Shown: positions 9,517-21,288, counted from the stretch's first letter. The stretch is 64,000 nt of DNA from Deltaproteobacteria bacterium (GCA_023489335.1 JAMDCP010000002.1:62001-126000), one strand, 5' to 3'. The notes: generated from the letters alone by a model not told the origin. Numbers and translations are program-made.

Positions 9517-10653
9517 ATGATAATTAACGGAATTTTCTATGATGTAATCGCATTTCTCATTGTTATAAGCATTATTGTTTTAATACATGAGTTTGGACAT
9601 TTTATTGTCGCAAAAAAATTAGGAGTAAAGGTAGAGAAGTTTTCTTTAGGTTTTGGTCCAAAAATATTTGGCAAAAAAGTAGGGGAAACGGAATATGTCG
9701 TTTCAGCCCTTCCGCTGGGAGGATATGTTAAACTTTTAGGCGAAGACCCTTCCGAAGAATTACCGCCCGGGGATGAAAAGCGCTCATATAGCAAATTGCC
9801 GCCGTATAAAAAGTTTTTAATCATTTTCTGCGGGCCTTTTTTTAATTTTGTTTTAGCCGCGATAATATTTACAATAATCTTTACGATGGGAAGGCCTGTT
9901 TTAAAACCCGTTATAGGCGGCGTAATTAAAGGGCATCCCGCCGCAAAAGCAGGGCTTAAAAAAGGCGATATTATAACAGAGATTAACGGAATAAAGATAA
10001 AATCGTGGCAGTCTTTGTCGAAATATATTCAAAAATATGGTAAAACTACAATAACGCTTGCTATTAAAGTTCCGAAGGGACTTCACGGGCATTCCGAAGG
10101 AATGCGAGAGCGAAGCGGACACGAAGGGAAGAAAAGTTATTTTATTAAATTAAAGCCTGTGGCAGTCGCAGGACTAAATGTTTTCGGACAAAAAACAAAA
10201 AGATATATTATAGGCATTTATCCGTCGCAAAATGCCGTTTATTATAAATACAGCAATATATTTAACTCTTTTTATTCGTCGCTTAAAGAGATTTGGTTTA
10301 TAATTTATATAACCGTAATCAGCCTTTTTTATCTTATCGCGGGTAAACTTCCCGCGAGCGATTTGGGGGGACCGATAATGATAGCCCAACTTTCCGGAAG
10401 AGCTGCAAGTATGGGAATTTCGGATTTTTTTTATTTTATAGCGTTTATTAGCGTGAATATAGGGCTTATAAATCTATTTCCAATCCCTGCCCTCGATGGA
10501 GGGCATTTGTTATTCTCCATTATCGAAATGATTAAGAGGAAGCCTTTAAGCGTCAAGTTTCAGGAAACAGCCGCTAAAGTCGGCTTTGCGCTGTTAATTT
10601 TACTGCTATTATTTGTTTCTTATAACGACATCATTAGAACGATAAAGACTTAA
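9517..10653 (+). CDS. rseP: Site-2 zinc metalloprotease RseP
   Basis: A 378-residue inner-membrane protease of the RseP/S2P family that cuts anti-sigma factors and signal-peptide remnants within the membrane. The zinc-binding HEFGH lies at 24-28 in the first transmembrane helix and the third ligand is in ALDGGH (325-330) near the C-terminus. One PDZ domain spans about 125-215 between transmembrane helices. Within the PDZ domain, residues 189-204 form an atypical Gly/His/Arg-rich insert encoded by a 60 percent GC block that contains a perfect hairpin. The gene follows pheT by 102 bp and precedes tsaB by 3 bp. The frequent neighbours dxr, cdsA and uppS are not here. Confidence 0.93.
   Translation: MIINGIFYDVIAFLIVISIIVLIHEFGHFIVAKKLGVKVEKFSLGFGPKIFGKKVGETEYVVSALPLGGYVKLLGEDPSEELPPGDEKRSYSKLPPYKKFLIIFCGPFFNFVLAAIIFTIIFTMGRPVLKPVIGGVIKGHPAAKAGLKKGDIITEINGIKIKSWQSLSKYIQKYGKTTITLAIKVPKGLHGHSEGMRERSGHEGKKSYFIKLKPVAVAGLNVFGQKTKRYIIGIYPSQNAVYYKYSNIFNSFYSSLKEIWFIIYITVISLFYLIAGKLPASDLGGPIMIAQLSGRAASMGISDFFYFIAFISVNIGLINLFPIPALDGGHLLFSIIEMIKRKPLSVKFQETAAKVGFALLILLLLFVSYNDIIRTIKT
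10081..10128. repeat. GC-rich hairpin-bearing insert within rseP
   Basis: These 48 bases (29 G or C by hand count) encode residues 189-204 of RseP in frame. They contain a perfect hairpin, GCATTCC-GAA-GGAATGC (10089-10105), followed by GAGCGAAGCGGACACGAAGG. The block falls between two predicted PDZ strands, where family members have a short loop. It shares the GCGAAGC..GGA core with the helicase block and the obgE-rpmA gap, which suggests a small palindromic repeat that tolerates in-frame insertion. Confidence 0.5.
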
Positions 10654-10656
10654 ACT

Positions 10657-11346
10657 ATGCCTATCTTGTCTATCGATAGTTCAAGCGGGTATTCAAATAT
10701 ATTAATAATGGGCGATGATCTTAATGTGATTGCCGAAACAATTTCCGGATTTCATGAAAATCATTCCATATTAATTTTTAAGCAAATAGACGCAATGTTA
10801 TCGAAAACCTCTATAAAATTAAATGACTTAAACGGAATAGTAGTATCATTAGGTCCGGGTTCTTTCACGGGGGTGAGGGTTTCACTTACGATAGCCAAAA
10901 CGCTTTCCTACACCCTTGGCTTAAATATAATCGGACTTGGAAGTTTATTTGTCTGCGCTTACCCCTTTTTTAAAAATAATTTAGGTTATAAATATATCGT
11001 AGCAATAAAAGATGCAATAAAAAATAGTTATTATGCATCTGCTTTTATGTTAAAAAATGGAAATTTTGTCCCATATCTTAAGATTGGACAGTTTAATTTA
11101 GAAGAACTTAAATCGTTTATTGGCGAGCTTGGCAGCGCGCCAATCTTAGTTTACGGATATAACCAAAAAAACGGGTATAAAAGAGTCGAAAGCGAACTTA
11201 AGGAAATTGTTTCATTAAATCCTTTCGATTTAACAAAAATACCGTATTATGCGGCTAAGCATGCATTGGAAAGCGGGATAAAAAATGATTTAAAATATGC
11301 ATGCGAGCTCTCCCCATATTATGTTTATAGCGAGGGGCCGTTTTGA
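10657..11346 (+). CDS. tsaB: tRNA threonylcarbamoyladenosine synthesis protein TsaB
   Basis: 229 residues of the ASKHA fold. The N-terminal ILSIDSSSG and the diagnostic GPGSFTGVRVSLTIAK (about 66-81) identify TsaB (YeaZ), the non-catalytic partner of TsaD in making t6A37 on ANN-decoding tRNAs. It begins 3 bp after the rseP stop, so the two are almost certainly co-transcribed. tsaD, tsaE and tsaC are not in the window. The C-terminal part is divergent, as is usual for TsaB. Confidence 0.9.
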   Translation: MPILSIDSSSGYSNILIMGDDLNVIAETISGFHENHSILIFKQIDAMLSKTSIKLNDLNGIVVSLGPGSFTGVRVSLTIAKTLSYTLGLNIIGLGSLFVCAYPFFKNNLGYKYIVAIKDAIKNSYYASAFMLKNGNFVPYLKIGQFNLEELKSFIGELGSAPILVYGYNQKNGYKRVESELKEIVSLNPFDLTKIPYYAAKHALESGIKNDLKYACELSPYYVYSEGPF

Positions 11347-11364
11347 CCCGTATTTATACGAATT

Positions 11365-11388
11365 AGTTTATAAGTTTATAAGTTTATA
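11365..11388. repeat. Three perfect tandem copies of AGTTTATA
   Basis: The 8-bp unit AGTTTATA is repeated exactly three times at 11365-11388 in the 82-bp gap between tsaB and the DUF465 gene, just upstream of its ribosome-binding site. It may be slippage in AT-rich DNA or part of a promoter or UP-like region; no function can be assigned. Confidence 0.6.
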
Positions 11389-11428
11389 AATTGAACGACA
11401 TTAAATTTGTTATAAGGAGGTTTTCTTT

Positions 11429-11665
11429 ATGCAATTTTTAGATGAAGCCGAAAGAATAGTAGCAGAATCTCTTCTCTCATCGGATGAAAATTTTAAAAAG
11501 ATATACAATGAGCATATCGAAATCGATAAGTTATTGAATAAATACAGCACTAAGCCGTTTTTAACCCCTGAAGAGCAAAAAGCCATTAAGGAACTTAAAT
11601 TAAAAAAACTTTACGGTAACGATATTATGAAAAAAATAATTACGGAAAAGATTGCGGTTAAGTAA
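11429..11665 (+). CDS. Small DUF465 (YdcH-like) protein
   Basis: 78 residues, highly charged and helical. The pattern NFKKIYNEHIEIDKLL followed, after a short loop, by LTPEEQKAIKELKLKKL and a lysine-rich helix fits the DUF465/YdcH helical-hairpin family, whose function is unknown. A strong ribosome-binding site, AAGGAGG (11414-11420), lies 8 bases before the ATG, so the protein is probably made well. It stands between tsaB and ilvD with 82 and 72 bp gaps and may be monocistronic. Confidence 0.75.
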   Translation: MQFLDEAERIVAESLLSSDENFKKIYNEHIEIDKLLNKYSTKPFLTPEEQKAIKELKLKKLYGNDIMKKIITEKIAVK

Positions 11666-11737
11666 TCTATTTTATTTGAAATATAAAATATATTATAGCA
11701 ATATTTATTAATTTAAAATTAAATGTAGCGGGATTTT

Positions 11738-13408
11738 ATGAAAAGTAAAAATATTAAAGAAGGCGTTGACAGAACTCCTCACAGGGCTTTACTTTATGCT
11801 ACCGGCATAACAAAAAAAGAGATGAAAAAGCCGTTTATCGGCATCGCTTCAAGTTTTACCGATTTGATTCCGGGACACGTCGGCATAAGGGATTTGGAGA
11901 GGGCGGTCGAAAACGGCATATATAGCAATGGCGGGCACCCGTTTGTTTTTGGTATTCCGGGAATTTGCGACGGGATCGCCATGGGACATCTTGGGATGCA
12001 CTATTCGCTTCCGTCCCGCGAACTTATTGCCGATATGATAGAAACTATTGCAGAGGCGCATTGCCTTGACGGACTTGTTCTTTTAACGAATTGCGACAAG
12101 ATTACCCCCGGAATGCTTATGGCTTCTTTGCGTTTAAATATTCCCTCTATAATTGTTACCGCCGGTCCTATGCTTTCCGGTCATTATCATGGAAAACGGC
12201 TTTCATTTGTCAGGGATACATTTGAAGCAGTGGCTAAATACAGGGTAAACGAGATAACGGAGCAGGAGCTTTCCGATTTGGAAATGTGCGCTTGCCCCGG
12301 TCAGGGGTCGTGTCAGGGATTATATACGGCTAATACCATGGCTTGTTTAACGGAGGTTATGGGCATGTCTTTACCCGGCGCAGGGACGGCGCTTGCCGGT
12401 TCGGCGATAAAAAAACGAATTGCTTTTGAAAGCGGCGCCAGGGCGGTTGACTTAGTGAAAGAAAATGTGCTTCCAAGAAACATCGTAACATTAAATGCTT
12501 TAAAAAATGCTATCATGGTCGATATGGCATTGGGCGGTTCATCTAACTCTGTCTTACATCTATTAGCCATAGCAAATGAGGCTGGAATAAAATTAGATTT
12601 AAGGCTTTTTGATGAAATTTCAAAAAAAACACCTCAACTCACAAGCTTAAGGCCTTCAGGAGAATATTTCCTTGAAGACTTGGATTTTGCCGGCGGAATA
12701 CCCGCACTGTTATATGAGTTAAAAACTATCGTTAATAATAATGAGGTAACCGTTAGCGGGGGCAGTATAGGGCAAATAATATCCGGCGTTAATTATGTAA
12801 ACAACGAAGTAATTAGAAAGATTGACAATCCCTATAGAAAGGAAGGGGGTATCGCCGTTCTTTTTGGCAATTTGGCTCCAAATGGAGCAATAATTAAAGC
12901 AAGCGGCGTTAATTCCGATATAATGCAATTTACAGGCAGCGCCGTTGTTTTCGACAGCGAAGAAGCGGCAATGGAAAGTATTTCAAAGGGTAAGATTAAA
13001 GAGGGAGATGTCGTCGTCATAAGATATGAAGGACCGAAAGGCGGTCCGGGAATGAGAGAAATGCTTGCCCCAACCTCTCAGATTGTCGGCATGGGCCTTG
13101 GCGATAAAGTGGCGCTAATCACCGATGGCCGTTTTTCCGGCGGGACGCGCGGTCCGTGTGTCGGGCATATATCTCCGGAGGCGCAGGAAGGCGGGCCCAT
13201 TGCTTTGATAAATAACGGTGATAAGATTGAAATAGATATACCAAAGAGGAAACTTAATGTTCTTTTATCTGCCGAAGAATTGAATATTAGAAAGTCAAAT
13301 TTATCAAAAAAAGGTAAAAAAATAGATTACGGCTATTTATCGAGGTATGCCGATATGGTTTCTTCGGCGGATGAAGGAGCGATCGTAAACAGAGGAGTAA
13401 GAAAGTGA
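11738..13408 (+). CDS. ilvD: Dihydroxy-acid dehydratase
   Basis: A 556-residue IlvD of normal length, an iron-sulfur enzyme that dehydrates dihydroxyisovalerate and dihydroxymethylvalerate to the keto acids of valine and isoleucine synthesis. Family signatures are [14 protein letters not shown] (about 120), [16 protein letters not shown] (about 190, with cluster cysteines), [16 protein letters not shown] and [20 protein letters not shown]. It opens the ilv block, and its stop overlaps the GTG start of ilvB by four bases. The 72-bp upstream gap is AT-rich; I see no leader peptide, T-box or clear attenuator in it. Confidence 0.95.
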   Translation: MKSKNIKEGVDRTPHRALLYATGITKKEMKKPFIGIASSFTDLIPGHVGIRDLERAVENGIYSNGGHPFVFGIPGICDGIAMGHLGMHYSLPSRELIADMIETIAEAHCLDGLVLLTNCDKITPGMLMASLRLNIPSIIVTAGPMLSGHYHGKRLSFVRDTFEAVAKYRVNEITEQELSDLEMCACPGQGSCQGLYTANTMACLTEVMGMSLPGAGTALAGSAIKKRIAFESGARAVDLVKENVLPRNIVTLNALKNAIMVDMALGGSSNSVLHLLAIANEAGIKLDLRLFDEISKKTPQLTSLRPSGEYFLEDLDFAGGIPALLYELKTIVNNNEVTVSGGSIGQIISGVNYVNNEVIRKIDNPYRKEGGIAVLFGNLAPNGAIIKASGVNSDIMQFTGSAVVFDSEEAAMESISKGKIKEGDVVVIRYEGPKGGPGMREMLAPTSQIVGMGLGDKVALITDGRFSGGTRGPCVGHISPEAQEGGPIALINNGDKIEIDIPKRKLNVLLSAEELNIRKSNLSKKGKKIDYGYLSRYADMVSSADEGAIVNRGVRK

Positions 13409-15123
13409 AACCGGGTAACGGAAAAGAGATAATGACAGGTTCAAAAATAATTCTCGAGAGTTTAATAAAGGAAGGGGTCGATACTATATTCGGTTATCCC
13501 GGCGGGGCAGTATTAAATATATATGACGAGCTTTTTAATTATAAAGATAAAATAAAGCATGTGCTTGTCAGACATGAACAAGGTGCGGCTCATGCGGCGG
13601 ACGGCTATGCCAGGGCATCGGGCAAGGTGGGGGTTGTTCTTGTAACATCTGGTCCCGGCGCCACAAATACGATAACCGGTATTGCAACGGCTTATATGGA
13701 TTCTGTGCCGATTGTTATATTGACCGGGCAGGTTCCGACTAACTTAATAGGAAACGATGCTTTTCAGGAGGCCGATACCGTCGGCATAACGAGACCATGC
13801 ACAAAGCATAACTATCTTGTGAAAGATATAAAAGACCTTGCAAGAACTATTAAAGAGGCTTTTTATATAGCTTCCACAGGGAGGCCGGGTCCTGTATTAA
13901 TCGATATTCCTAAAGATATTACCTCAAGCGTATATGAATTCGATTATCCTGAAGCCGTAGAGCTCAGGGGTTATAACCCTACATATTTTGGCCATCATGT
14001 GCAGCTTTCTAAGGTTGTCAAAGAGCTTTTAAATGCGAAAAGGCCTTTGCTTTATATAGGCGGAGGCGTTATTATCTCCAACGCCTCCGCGGAGCTTAAA
14101 GAATTAGCGGAACTTCTTGATTTGCCGGTTACCTCGACATTAATGGGGCTCGGCGGATTTCCGTCCGAACATTCGCTATTTTTTGGAATGCTTGGAATGC
14201 ACGGCACTTATGCGGCAAATATGGCAATATCCAACGCCGATTTTATTATAGCTATAGGCGCAAGATTTGACGACAGAGTTACGGGCAAGGTTGAAGAGTT
14301 CGGCAGAAATGCAAAGTTTGCCCATATCGATATCGATCCCTCGTCTATAGGTAAAAATGTAAAAATTGAAATTCCGGTTGTAGGGGATGTTAAGTCCGTA
14401 TTAAATAGTCTTTTGGAAATGCTAAGCGCGAAATCTAAAGAAATTTCTTCCACCCAATACGACAGGCTTAAATGGCTTGAAGAGATTAACATATGGAAGT
14501 ATGAGCATCCGCTTTCGTATAAAATGAACGATGTAATTAAGCCCCAATATGTCATCGAAAAGATATACGAACTTACCGGGGGTTCAGCTATAATTTCGAC
14601 CGAGGTCGGTCAAAATCAAATGTGGACGGCGCAATTTTATAAATTCAATAGCCCAAGGACATTTTTAACCTCCGGCGGCCTTGGCACTATGGGTTATGGA
14701 TTTCCCGCAGCCATAGGCGCCCAGATAGCATGTCCCGACAAGGTAGTTTTCGATATTGCGGGGGATGGCAGCATTCAAATGAATATTCAGGAGTTGGCCA
14801 CCGCCGTTCAGTATAACTTGCCTGTCAAGATTGCCATAGTCAATAATAACTTTTTGGGCATGATAAGGCAGTGGCAGGAATTATTCTATAAAAAAAGATA
14901 TTCTTTTTCCGAGATGAATGTAAATCCCGATTTTGTTAAACTTGCCGAGGCTTACGGCGCCGTAGGTTTAAGAGCAACCAGGCCAGACGAGGTGGAAGGT
15001 GTTCTTAAAAAGGCGTTATCCATAAAAAAACCTGTTATAATGGATTTTGTCGTAGCCCCGGAAGAAAGCGTCTATCCCATGGTTGCCCCGGGAGCCCCTA
15101 TTACGGGTATGTTATTAGTTTAA
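13405..15123 (+). CDS. ilvB: Acetolactate synthase large (catalytic) subunit
   Basis: A 572-residue ThDP enzyme that makes 2-acetolactate or 2-aceto-2-hydroxybutyrate. The N-terminal PYR domain has [14 protein letters not shown] and the catalytic glutamate in [16 protein letters not shown]. The central FAD-binding domain follows. The C-terminal PP domain has the ThDP/Mg motif beginning [12 protein letters not shown] and ending near [12 protein letters not shown]. The GTG start at 13405 overlaps the ilvD stop by four bases; an in-frame ATG (MTGSKIILE) ten codons in is the alternative and would begin closer to the conserved core. The regulatory subunit ilvH follows 44 bp later. Confidence 0.95.
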   Translation: MKPGNGKEIMTGSKIILESLIKEGVDTIFGYPGGAVLNIYDELFNYKDKIKHVLVRHEQGAAHAADGYARASGKVGVVLVTSGPGATNTITGIATAYMDSVPIVILTGQVPTNLIGNDAFQEADTVGITRPCTKHNYLVKDIKDLARTIKEAFYIASTGRPGPVLIDIPKDITSSVYEFDYPEAVELRGYNPTYFGHHVQLSKVVKELLNAKRPLLYIGGGVIISNASAELKELAELLDLPVTSTLMGLGGFPSEHSLFFGMLGMHGTYAANMAISNADFIIAIGARFDDRVTGKVEEFGRNAKFAHIDIDPSSIGKNVKIEIPVVGDVKSVLNSLLEMLSAKSKEISSTQYDRLKWLEEINIWKYEHPLSYKMNDVIKPQYVIEKIYELTGGSAIISTEVGQNQMWTAQFYKFNSPRTFLTSGGLGTMGYGFPAAIGAQIACPDKVVFDIAGDGSIQMNIQELATAVQYNLPVKIAIVNNNFLGMIRQWQELFYKKRYSFSEMNVNPDFVKLAEAYGAVGLRATRPDEVEGVLKKALSIKKPVIMDFVVAPEESVYPMVAPGAPITGMLLV

Positions 15124-15167
15124 AATAAAAATTATTTTGATAAGAATAAATAAAGGATAAAATAATT

Positions 15168-15659
15168 ATGGAGAAAACCCATATTTTGTCAATACTTGTC
15201 GAGAACGAAGCAGGGGTGCTGACCCGGGTTGCGGGTCTTTTTTCGGCAAGAGGGTTTAATATCGATAGCATTTGTGTGGCAAAGACGCTTGAAAAAAACG
15301 AGTCAAAAATGATAATTACCACATCTGGAGACACCCAGATATTAGAGCAGATTACAAAGCAGCTTAACAGGCTTATAAATGTGATAAAGGTTCAAGAATT
15401 AACGGATGAAGATTCGGTGGTCAGGCAAACCGTCTTGATAAAAGTAAACGCCGATGAAACTACAAAAAGCGACATTGTAAGAATTAAGGATATATTTGGC
15501 GGCCGTATTATCGATATTTCCAGAAATTCATATACGGTCGAGGCTACAGGTTCGGAAAAGAAAATAGAATCTTTAATAGATATTTTGAGGCCGCTCGGCA
15601 TAAAAGATATAGTTATGACGGGAGCGATAGCAATACAGCGCGCAAGAAGGCCAAGTTAA
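15168..15659 (+). CDS. ilvH: Acetolactate synthase small (regulatory) subunit
   Basis: 163 residues. An N-terminal ACT domain (HILSILVENEAGVLTRVAGL, then RGFNIDSI) binds the feedback inhibitor valine, and a C-terminal domain (about 80-163, ending near GAIAIQRARR) activates the large subunit. The length matches long IlvH-type subunits. It lies between ilvB and ilvC with an AAGGA ribosome-binding site, and is most likely co-transcribed with both. Confidence 0.94.
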   Translation: MEKTHILSILVENEAGVLTRVAGLFSARGFNIDSICVAKTLEKNESKMIITTSGDTQILEQITKQLNRLINVIKVQELTDEDSVVRQTVLIKVNADETTKSDIVRIKDIFGGRIIDISRNSYTVEATGSEKKIESLIDILRPLGIKDIVMTGAIAIQRARRPS

Positions 15660-15698
15660 TAAGCCAAATTAATTAATTAAAATAGTTTATTAAGATAA

Positions 15699-16736
<1,038 letters not shown>

Positions 16737-16762
16737 TTAAATTATAAAGCGATAAACGACGG

Positions 16763-17440
16763 ATGAAATATATAGCAAAAGAAGGGGTTAGTTTTATAAT
16801 AATTTCCCTGTCAGTTTCTTTTGTTTTTTTTATTTTATATTTTTATCTTACAGGCGAAACATTAAAATATATTTTTTTATCCTTATCCTTTATATTTTTT
16901 ATCCTTTATATTTTTAATATATATTTTTTTAGAGACCCGGAGCGTAAAACTGATTTAAAAGAGGATGAGATTGTTTGCCCTGCCGACGGCAGGGTTATTT
17001 TTTTGCAAAAGGTTTTTGACGACAGGTTTTTAAATAGGGAAGCCGTAAAGCTCAGCATTTTTATGTCGCTTTTTGATGTTCATGTAAACAGGGCGCCGGT
17101 AAACGGAAAGGTTGAAAAGATTATATATAACAAGGGAAGATTCTTTTCCGCGAATCTTGATAAGGCGTCTTTAGAAAATGAATTTAACGGGATTATTTTA
17201 AATTCGAATATTAGCGGCGGAAGAATTGCAAAAATCGCATTTGTCCAGATAGCGGGTCTTGTTGCAAGAAGAATAGTTTGCACAATTAAAGAAGGGGACG
17301 AAATAACCGCCGGAGAAAGGTTTGGTTTAATTAAATATGGTTCGAGGTTAGATTTATACCTTCCCTTAGATTTTAAAAGTTATGTCAGGATTAACGACAG
17401 AGTTTTTTCGGGGAAGACGGTTCTGGGGAGATTGGAGTGA
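16763..17440 (+). CDS. psd: Phosphatidylserine decarboxylase proenzyme (short type)
   Basis: 225 residues with two N-terminal membrane segments (about 9-29 and 36-55) and the short-type Psd core: CPADGRVIF, MSLFDVHVNRAPVNG, and the self-cleavage site in GLIKYGSRLDLYLP. Cleavage before Ser194 would make the pyruvoyl cofactor. It converts phosphatidylserine to phosphatidylethanolamine at the inner membrane. The substrate-making pssA lies 37 bp downstream, so the pair provides PE synthesis from within the branched-chain amino acid operon. Confidence 0.93.
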   Translation: MKYIAKEGVSFIIISLSVSFVFFILYFYLTGETLKYIFLSLSFIFFILYIFNIYFFRDPERKTDLKEDEIVCPADGRVIFLQKVFDDRFLNREAVKLSIFMSLFDVHVNRAPVNGKVEKIIYNKGRFFSANLDKASLENEFNGIILNSNISGGRIAKIAFVQIAGLVARRIVCTIKEGDEITAGERFGLIKYGSRLDLYLPLDFKSYVRINDRVFSGKTVLGRLE

Positions 17441-17477
17441 GAATAATAAAATTTAAGCCGTTTGCTGTTGACCGTTT

Positions 17478-18284
17478 ATGGATATAGATGCAAATAAGAA
17501 ACTGAAGGCAAAAAGCATAAAGGCTTCCCGTAACGCCGCTGCCGATATTTATAAAGACAGCATGACAAAAGGGGTTTTTTTGTTACCCAATCTCTTAACA
17601 AGCCTTTCTCTTTTTTCAGGCTTTTACTCGATTATAAACTCCATTGACGGAAAATTTTATATCGCGGGATGGCTTATTGCACTTTCGATTTTTTTAGACG
17701 GGATTGACGGGAAAGTCGCGAGACTCACAAATTCAAGCTCTAAGTTCGGTATAGAATACGATTCCTTATCGGATTTAATAGCGTTCGGGGTTGCCCCGGC
17801 CATATTATTATTTAGGTGGCAGCTTTTTATCTATGGAAGACTCGGCTGGGCGTCTGTTTTTGTATATCTTTTAGGCGCGGCGCTTAGACTTGCCAGGTTT
17901 AATGTTCAGGTAAATTCCGTGGAATATAATAAATTTAGCGGACTTCCTTCCCCCGCGGCCGCAGGCTTAGTTGTTTCATCGATATTTTTTATGGCGGACA
18001 TTTCTCTGAATTTTGCCGTAACAAGCAAAGTCATGATTGTTTTGATGGTAATTACAGGTTTATTAATGATAAGTAATATTAAGTATTTTGCCATGAAAGA
18101 TTTATCCGTTTTTAAAAGAAGGCCGTTCGAGATTCTGGTTTTGCTTTCCTTATCGATTATAATAATCATAGTAAAACCAATCGAGGCCTTTTTTGTGATA
18201 TTTTTCCTCTATGCCTTCGTTTCTCCCCTATTGTATTTTTACATCGATAGTGTTAAGATAAAGAGTGATAAAAAAGTGGGATAA
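17478..18284 (+). CDS. pssA: CDP-diacylglycerol-serine O-phosphatidyltransferase
   Basis: A 268-residue integral membrane CDP-alcohol phosphatidyltransferase. The catalytic motif DGx2ARx8Gx3Dx3D is intact as DGIDGKVARLTNSSSKFG followed by IEYDSLSD (about 74-101). Several hydrophobic helices follow, and a lysine-rich tail of about 30 residues precedes the first one. It makes phosphatidylserine for Psd, encoded just upstream. leuA begins within 21 bp of its stop. Confidence 0.93.
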   Translation: MDIDANKKLKAKSIKASRNAAADIYKDSMTKGVFLLPNLLTSLSLFSGFYSIINSIDGKFYIAGWLIALSIFLDGIDGKVARLTNSSSKFGIEYDSLSDLIAFGVAPAILLFRWQLFIYGRLGWASVFVYLLGAALRLARFNVQVNSVEYNKFSGLPSPAAAGLVVSSIFFMADISLNFAVTSKVMIVLMVITGLLMISNIKYFAMKDLSVFKRRPFEILVLLSLSIIIIIVKPIEAFFVIFFLYAFVSPLLYFYIDSVKIKSDKKVG

Positions 18285-18304
18285 ATAAGGCTATGGGAGG
18301 CTTT

Positions 18305-19858
18305 ATGGATAACGAGCATATTAAGAAAATAAAGATATTCGACACGACATTAAGGGATGGGGAGCAATCCCCCGGCGCAAGTATGAATATCGAAGAAAAG
18401 TTAAATTTAGCGCGCCAGCTTGCACGGCTTGGAGTGGATGTTATCGAAGCTGGATTTCCCGTAGCTTCAGAGGGCGACTTCGAGGCTGTCAAGGCAATAG
18501 CCCAGGAGATAAAAGGCGTTGAAATTGCAGGTCTTGCAAGAGCTAATGAAAAAGATATTTACAGGGCTTATTCCGCCGTAAAATATTCCGAAAAACCTGT
18601 TATTCATACTTTTATTGCAACCTCGGATTTACACCTTAAATATAAGCTTAAAATGTCCCGCGAGGACCTGTATGAAAAAGCGGTCGGCATGGTTAGATAC
18701 GCTAAAACATTTATTGAAAATGTTGAGTTTTCGGCAGAGGATGCCTCAAGAACCGATTTTGAATTTTTATGTAAAGTGCTCGAGGGGGTTATAGATGCCG
18801 GCGCTACCACAGTTAATATTCCGGATACTGTTGGATACGCAACCCCTTTCGAATTTTTTAACTTCATTAAAAGTATAAAAGAAAGGGTCAAAAGTATCGA
18901 AAATGTTATTTTAAGCGTTCATTGCCACAATGATTTAGGTCTTGCCGTTGCAAACTCCCTGTCGGCTATCTTAGCCGGAGCTAACCAGGTTGAATGTACA
19001 ATAAACGGCATCGGAGAGCGGGCAGGAAACGCAGCGCTCGAAGAGATAGTTATGGCTCTGGATGTTAGAAAAGATATATATAACGCAATCACAAATATTA
19101 ATACAAATGAAATATACAGGTCTTCCCAGCTTTTAACCCATATAACGGGCATATCGGTTCAGCCGAATAAAGCGATTGTCGGTAAAAACGCATTTGCGCA
19201 TGAGGCAGGTATTCATCAGGACGGCGTGTTAAAAGAAAAGGCAACATATGAGATAATGACACCCGAAAGGGTTGGAAGACAGTCAAACGATTTAGTTTTA
19301 GGTAAACATTCGGGAAAGCATGCTTTTAAGGAAAAATTGGAATCCTTAGGATATTTATTAAACGATAAAGAAATAGAAAATGCCTTTATTAAATTTAAAG
19401 CCCTGTCGGACAGGAAAAAAGAAATCTACGATGAGGATATCGATTCACTCATTGCAAAATCCCATCCATTCGAAAAGTATGAACTTAAGTATGTAAATGT
19501 TGTTTGCGGCGACACGGTTACACCGCTTTCGATGGTTAAGGTTATGGTGGACGGGGAATTGAAGCATAACTCTTCTTGCGGCAACGGTCCTGTGGATGCC
19601 GCTATTAATGCAATCGAAAAAATTGTTAATTCCAAAGCTAAAGTTATAGGATATGAGGTTAAATCCATTAGAGGAACTACCGAGGCCCAGGGAGATGTTT
19701 CTATTACCATAGAGGAAAACGGGGTTAGCATAACCGGCAGAAGCGCTCATACCGATATTGTCGTGGCAAGCGCAAAGGCTTATGTAAACGCGATAAACAA
19801 ACTGTATATACACAATAGTAATTTAAAAAAATCGGTAGAATCTGAAATTTATGAGTAA
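18305..19858 (+). CDS. leuA: 2-Isopropylmalate synthase
   Basis: This is the first committed enzyme of leucine synthesis, condensing acetyl-CoA with 2-ketoisovalerate. The TIM barrel has [31 protein letters not shown] (metal ligands) and [19 protein letters not shown]. The C-terminal regulatory LeuA dimer domain (about 395-517) senses leucine. I prefer the ATG at 18305 (517 residues), because GGGAGG (18295-18300) lies just before it; an ATG at 18293 (521 residues) has no usable ribosome-binding site. It ends the ilvD-to-leuA gene run, and the rest of the leucine genes resume 155 bp later behind their own promoter. Confidence 0.95.
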   Translation: MDNEHIKKIKIFDTTLRDGEQSPGASMNIEEKLNLARQLARLGVDVIEAGFPVASEGDFEAVKAIAQEIKGVEIAGLARANEKDIYRAYSAVKYSEKPVIHTFIATSDLHLKYKLKMSREDLYEKAVGMVRYAKTFIENVEFSAEDASRTDFEFLCKVLEGVIDAGATTVNIPDTVGYATPFEFFNFIKSIKERVKSIENVILSVHCHNDLGLAVANSLSAILAGANQVECTINGIGERAGNAALEEIVMALDVRKDIYNAITNINTNEIYRSSQLLTHITGISVQPNKAIVGKNAFAHEAGIHQDGVLKEKATYEIMTPERVGRQSNDLVLGKHSGKHAFKEKLESLGYLLNDKEIENAFIKFKALSDRKKEIYDEDIDSLIAKSHPFEKYELKYVNVVCGDTVTPLSMVKVMVDGELKHNSSCGNGPVDAAINAIEKIVNSKAKVIGYEVKSIRGTTEAQGDVSITIEENGVSITGRSAHTDIVVASAKAYVNAINKLYIHNSNLKKSVESEIYE

Positions 19859-19888
19859 AACCTCATTTTTATTATAAATATTATTCAT

Positions 19889-19917
19889 TTGACCTGTTTA
19901 TTACCGTGTTTTATACT
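19889..19917 (+). promoter_or_regulatory. Strong sigma70-type promoter upstream of leuC
   Basis: TTGACC (19889-19894), a 17-bp spacer and TATACT (19912-19917) each match consensus at five of six positions. Transcription would start near 19924, giving a leader of about 90 nt before leuC. It lies in the 155-bp gap between leuA and leuC, so leuC-leuD-leuB-asd-murJ can be transcribed separately from ilvD-leuA. I see no terminator hairpin between leuA and this promoter. Confidence 0.65.
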
Positions 19918-20013
19918 ATAATGTATTGGCTGTATATAATTTCATAAAATTGAAATTAGTTTTATAAATGTCTTTATAAAAAATAAAAATCTTATGACGG
20001 AGGCAACATCAGG

Positions 20014-21288
20014 ATGGGAAGACCTCTTACCATTACCGAAAAGATAATCTTAAATCATACCGATTTAGATGACGTGATGCCTGGAGATATCGTAAATGCG
20101 CGGGTTGACATTGCCCTTGGAAACGATATTACGGCGCCAATCGCAATAAAGGAATTTGAAACTATCGGAATAAAAGGAGTTTTTGACAGGCAGAAGATAG
20201 CATTGGTTCCAGACCACTTTGTTCCCAACAAGGATATTCTAAGCGCAAGACAGGCAAAGATGCTCAGGGAATTTGCGAAAACCTACGATATTAAATACTA
20301 TTTTGAATGCGGCGAAGCAGGGGTCGAACATGCTCTTTTGCCGGAAAAAGGGATTGTTTTACCCGGGGACCTTGTAATCGGGGCTGATTCTCATACCTGC
20401 ACTTACGGGGCGCTGGGCGCTTTTGCCACAGGCGTGGGTTCAACCGATCTGGCATACGCTTTTGCCTTTGGCGAACTGTGGCTGAAGGTTCCGGAATCCA
20501 TTAAGGTGGTTTTTGAAGGCCGTCCTAAAAAATGGGTTTCAGGCAAGGATTTGGTGCTATATTTAATCGGGCAGATAGGTGTCGAAGGGGCAAATTATAT
20601 GGCGCTCGAATTTTCGGGAAACACATTTAAACACCTCGGTATGGCAGACAGGTTTACCATATCTAATATGGCGATAGAAGCAGGCGCTAAAAGCGGAATT
20701 TTCGAACCCGACGAAATTACTGAAGAATATGTAAAAGGAAGGGCAAATAGGGATTACACATTTTATAAAAGCGATGAAGGGGCAAAATACGCTAAGGTTT
20801 TAAATTTTAATACCGAAATAATAAATCCGCAGGTTGCATTTCCCCATCTTCCCGAAAATAGCGTTGATATAAATGAAGCATCCGCGAAAAATATTAAAAT
20901 AGACCAGTCCGTTATCGGTTCCTGCACAAATGGAAGAATCGAGGACTTAAGGATAGCGGCTCAAGTTTTAAAGGGGAAAAAGATTGCAAAATACACCAGA
21001 TTAATCGTTATTCCTGCAACGGTTGAGGTTTACAGGATGGCAGAAAAAGAGGGTTTGATAGATATATTTATGGATGCGGGAGCCGTTGTCAGCACTCCGA
21101 CATGCGGACCCTGCCTTGGCGGGTATATGGGGATACTGGCCGACGGGGAAAGGGCAATTTCTTCCACAAATAGGAATTTTAAGGGAAGGATGGGGGATGT
21201 AACAAGCGAGGTTTATCTTGCAAACCCAGCGGTGTGCGCCGCATCGGCAATACTCGGCAAGATCTCGAATCCGGAAGAAGTCATGTAG
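20014..21288 (+). CDS. leuC: 3-Isopropylmalate dehydratase large subunit
   Basis: A 424-residue aconitase-superfamily subunit of the compact (about 420-residue) type. The 4Fe-4S cysteines are in [12 protein letters not shown] and [10 protein letters not shown]; the active-site motif [20 protein letters not shown] is intact. With LeuD it isomerises 2-isopropylmalate to 3-isopropylmalate. A GGAGG (19999-20003) precedes ATG 20014 by 10 bases. The compact subtype also includes homoaconitases, but the adjacent leuA, leuD and leuB support the leucine role. Confidence 0.94.
   Translation: MGRPLTITEKIILNHTDLDDVMPGDIVNARVDIALGNDITAPIAIKEFETIGIKGVFDRQKIALVPDHFVPNKDILSARQAKMLREFAKTYDIKYYFECGEAGVEHALLPEKGIVLPGDLVIGADSHTCTYGALGAFATGVGSTDLAYAFAFGELWLKVPESIKVVFEGRPKKWVSGKDLVLYLIGQIGVEGANYMALEFSGNTFKHLGMADRFTISNMAIEAGAKSGIFEPDEITEEYVKGRANRDYTFYKSDEGAKYAKVLNFNTEIINPQVAFPHLPENSVDINEASAKNIKIDQSVIGSCTNGRIEDLRIAAQVLKGKKIAKYTRLIVIPATVEVYRMAEKEGLIDIFMDAGAVVSTPTCGPCLGGYMGILADGERAISSTNRNFKGRMGDVTSEVYLANPAVCAASAILGKISNPEEVM

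Noticed and set aside
11666-11737. T-box, leader peptide or attenuator before ilvD
   Set aside because: The 72-bp gap is too short and shows no specifier-like stem, antiterminator or run of branched-chain codons.
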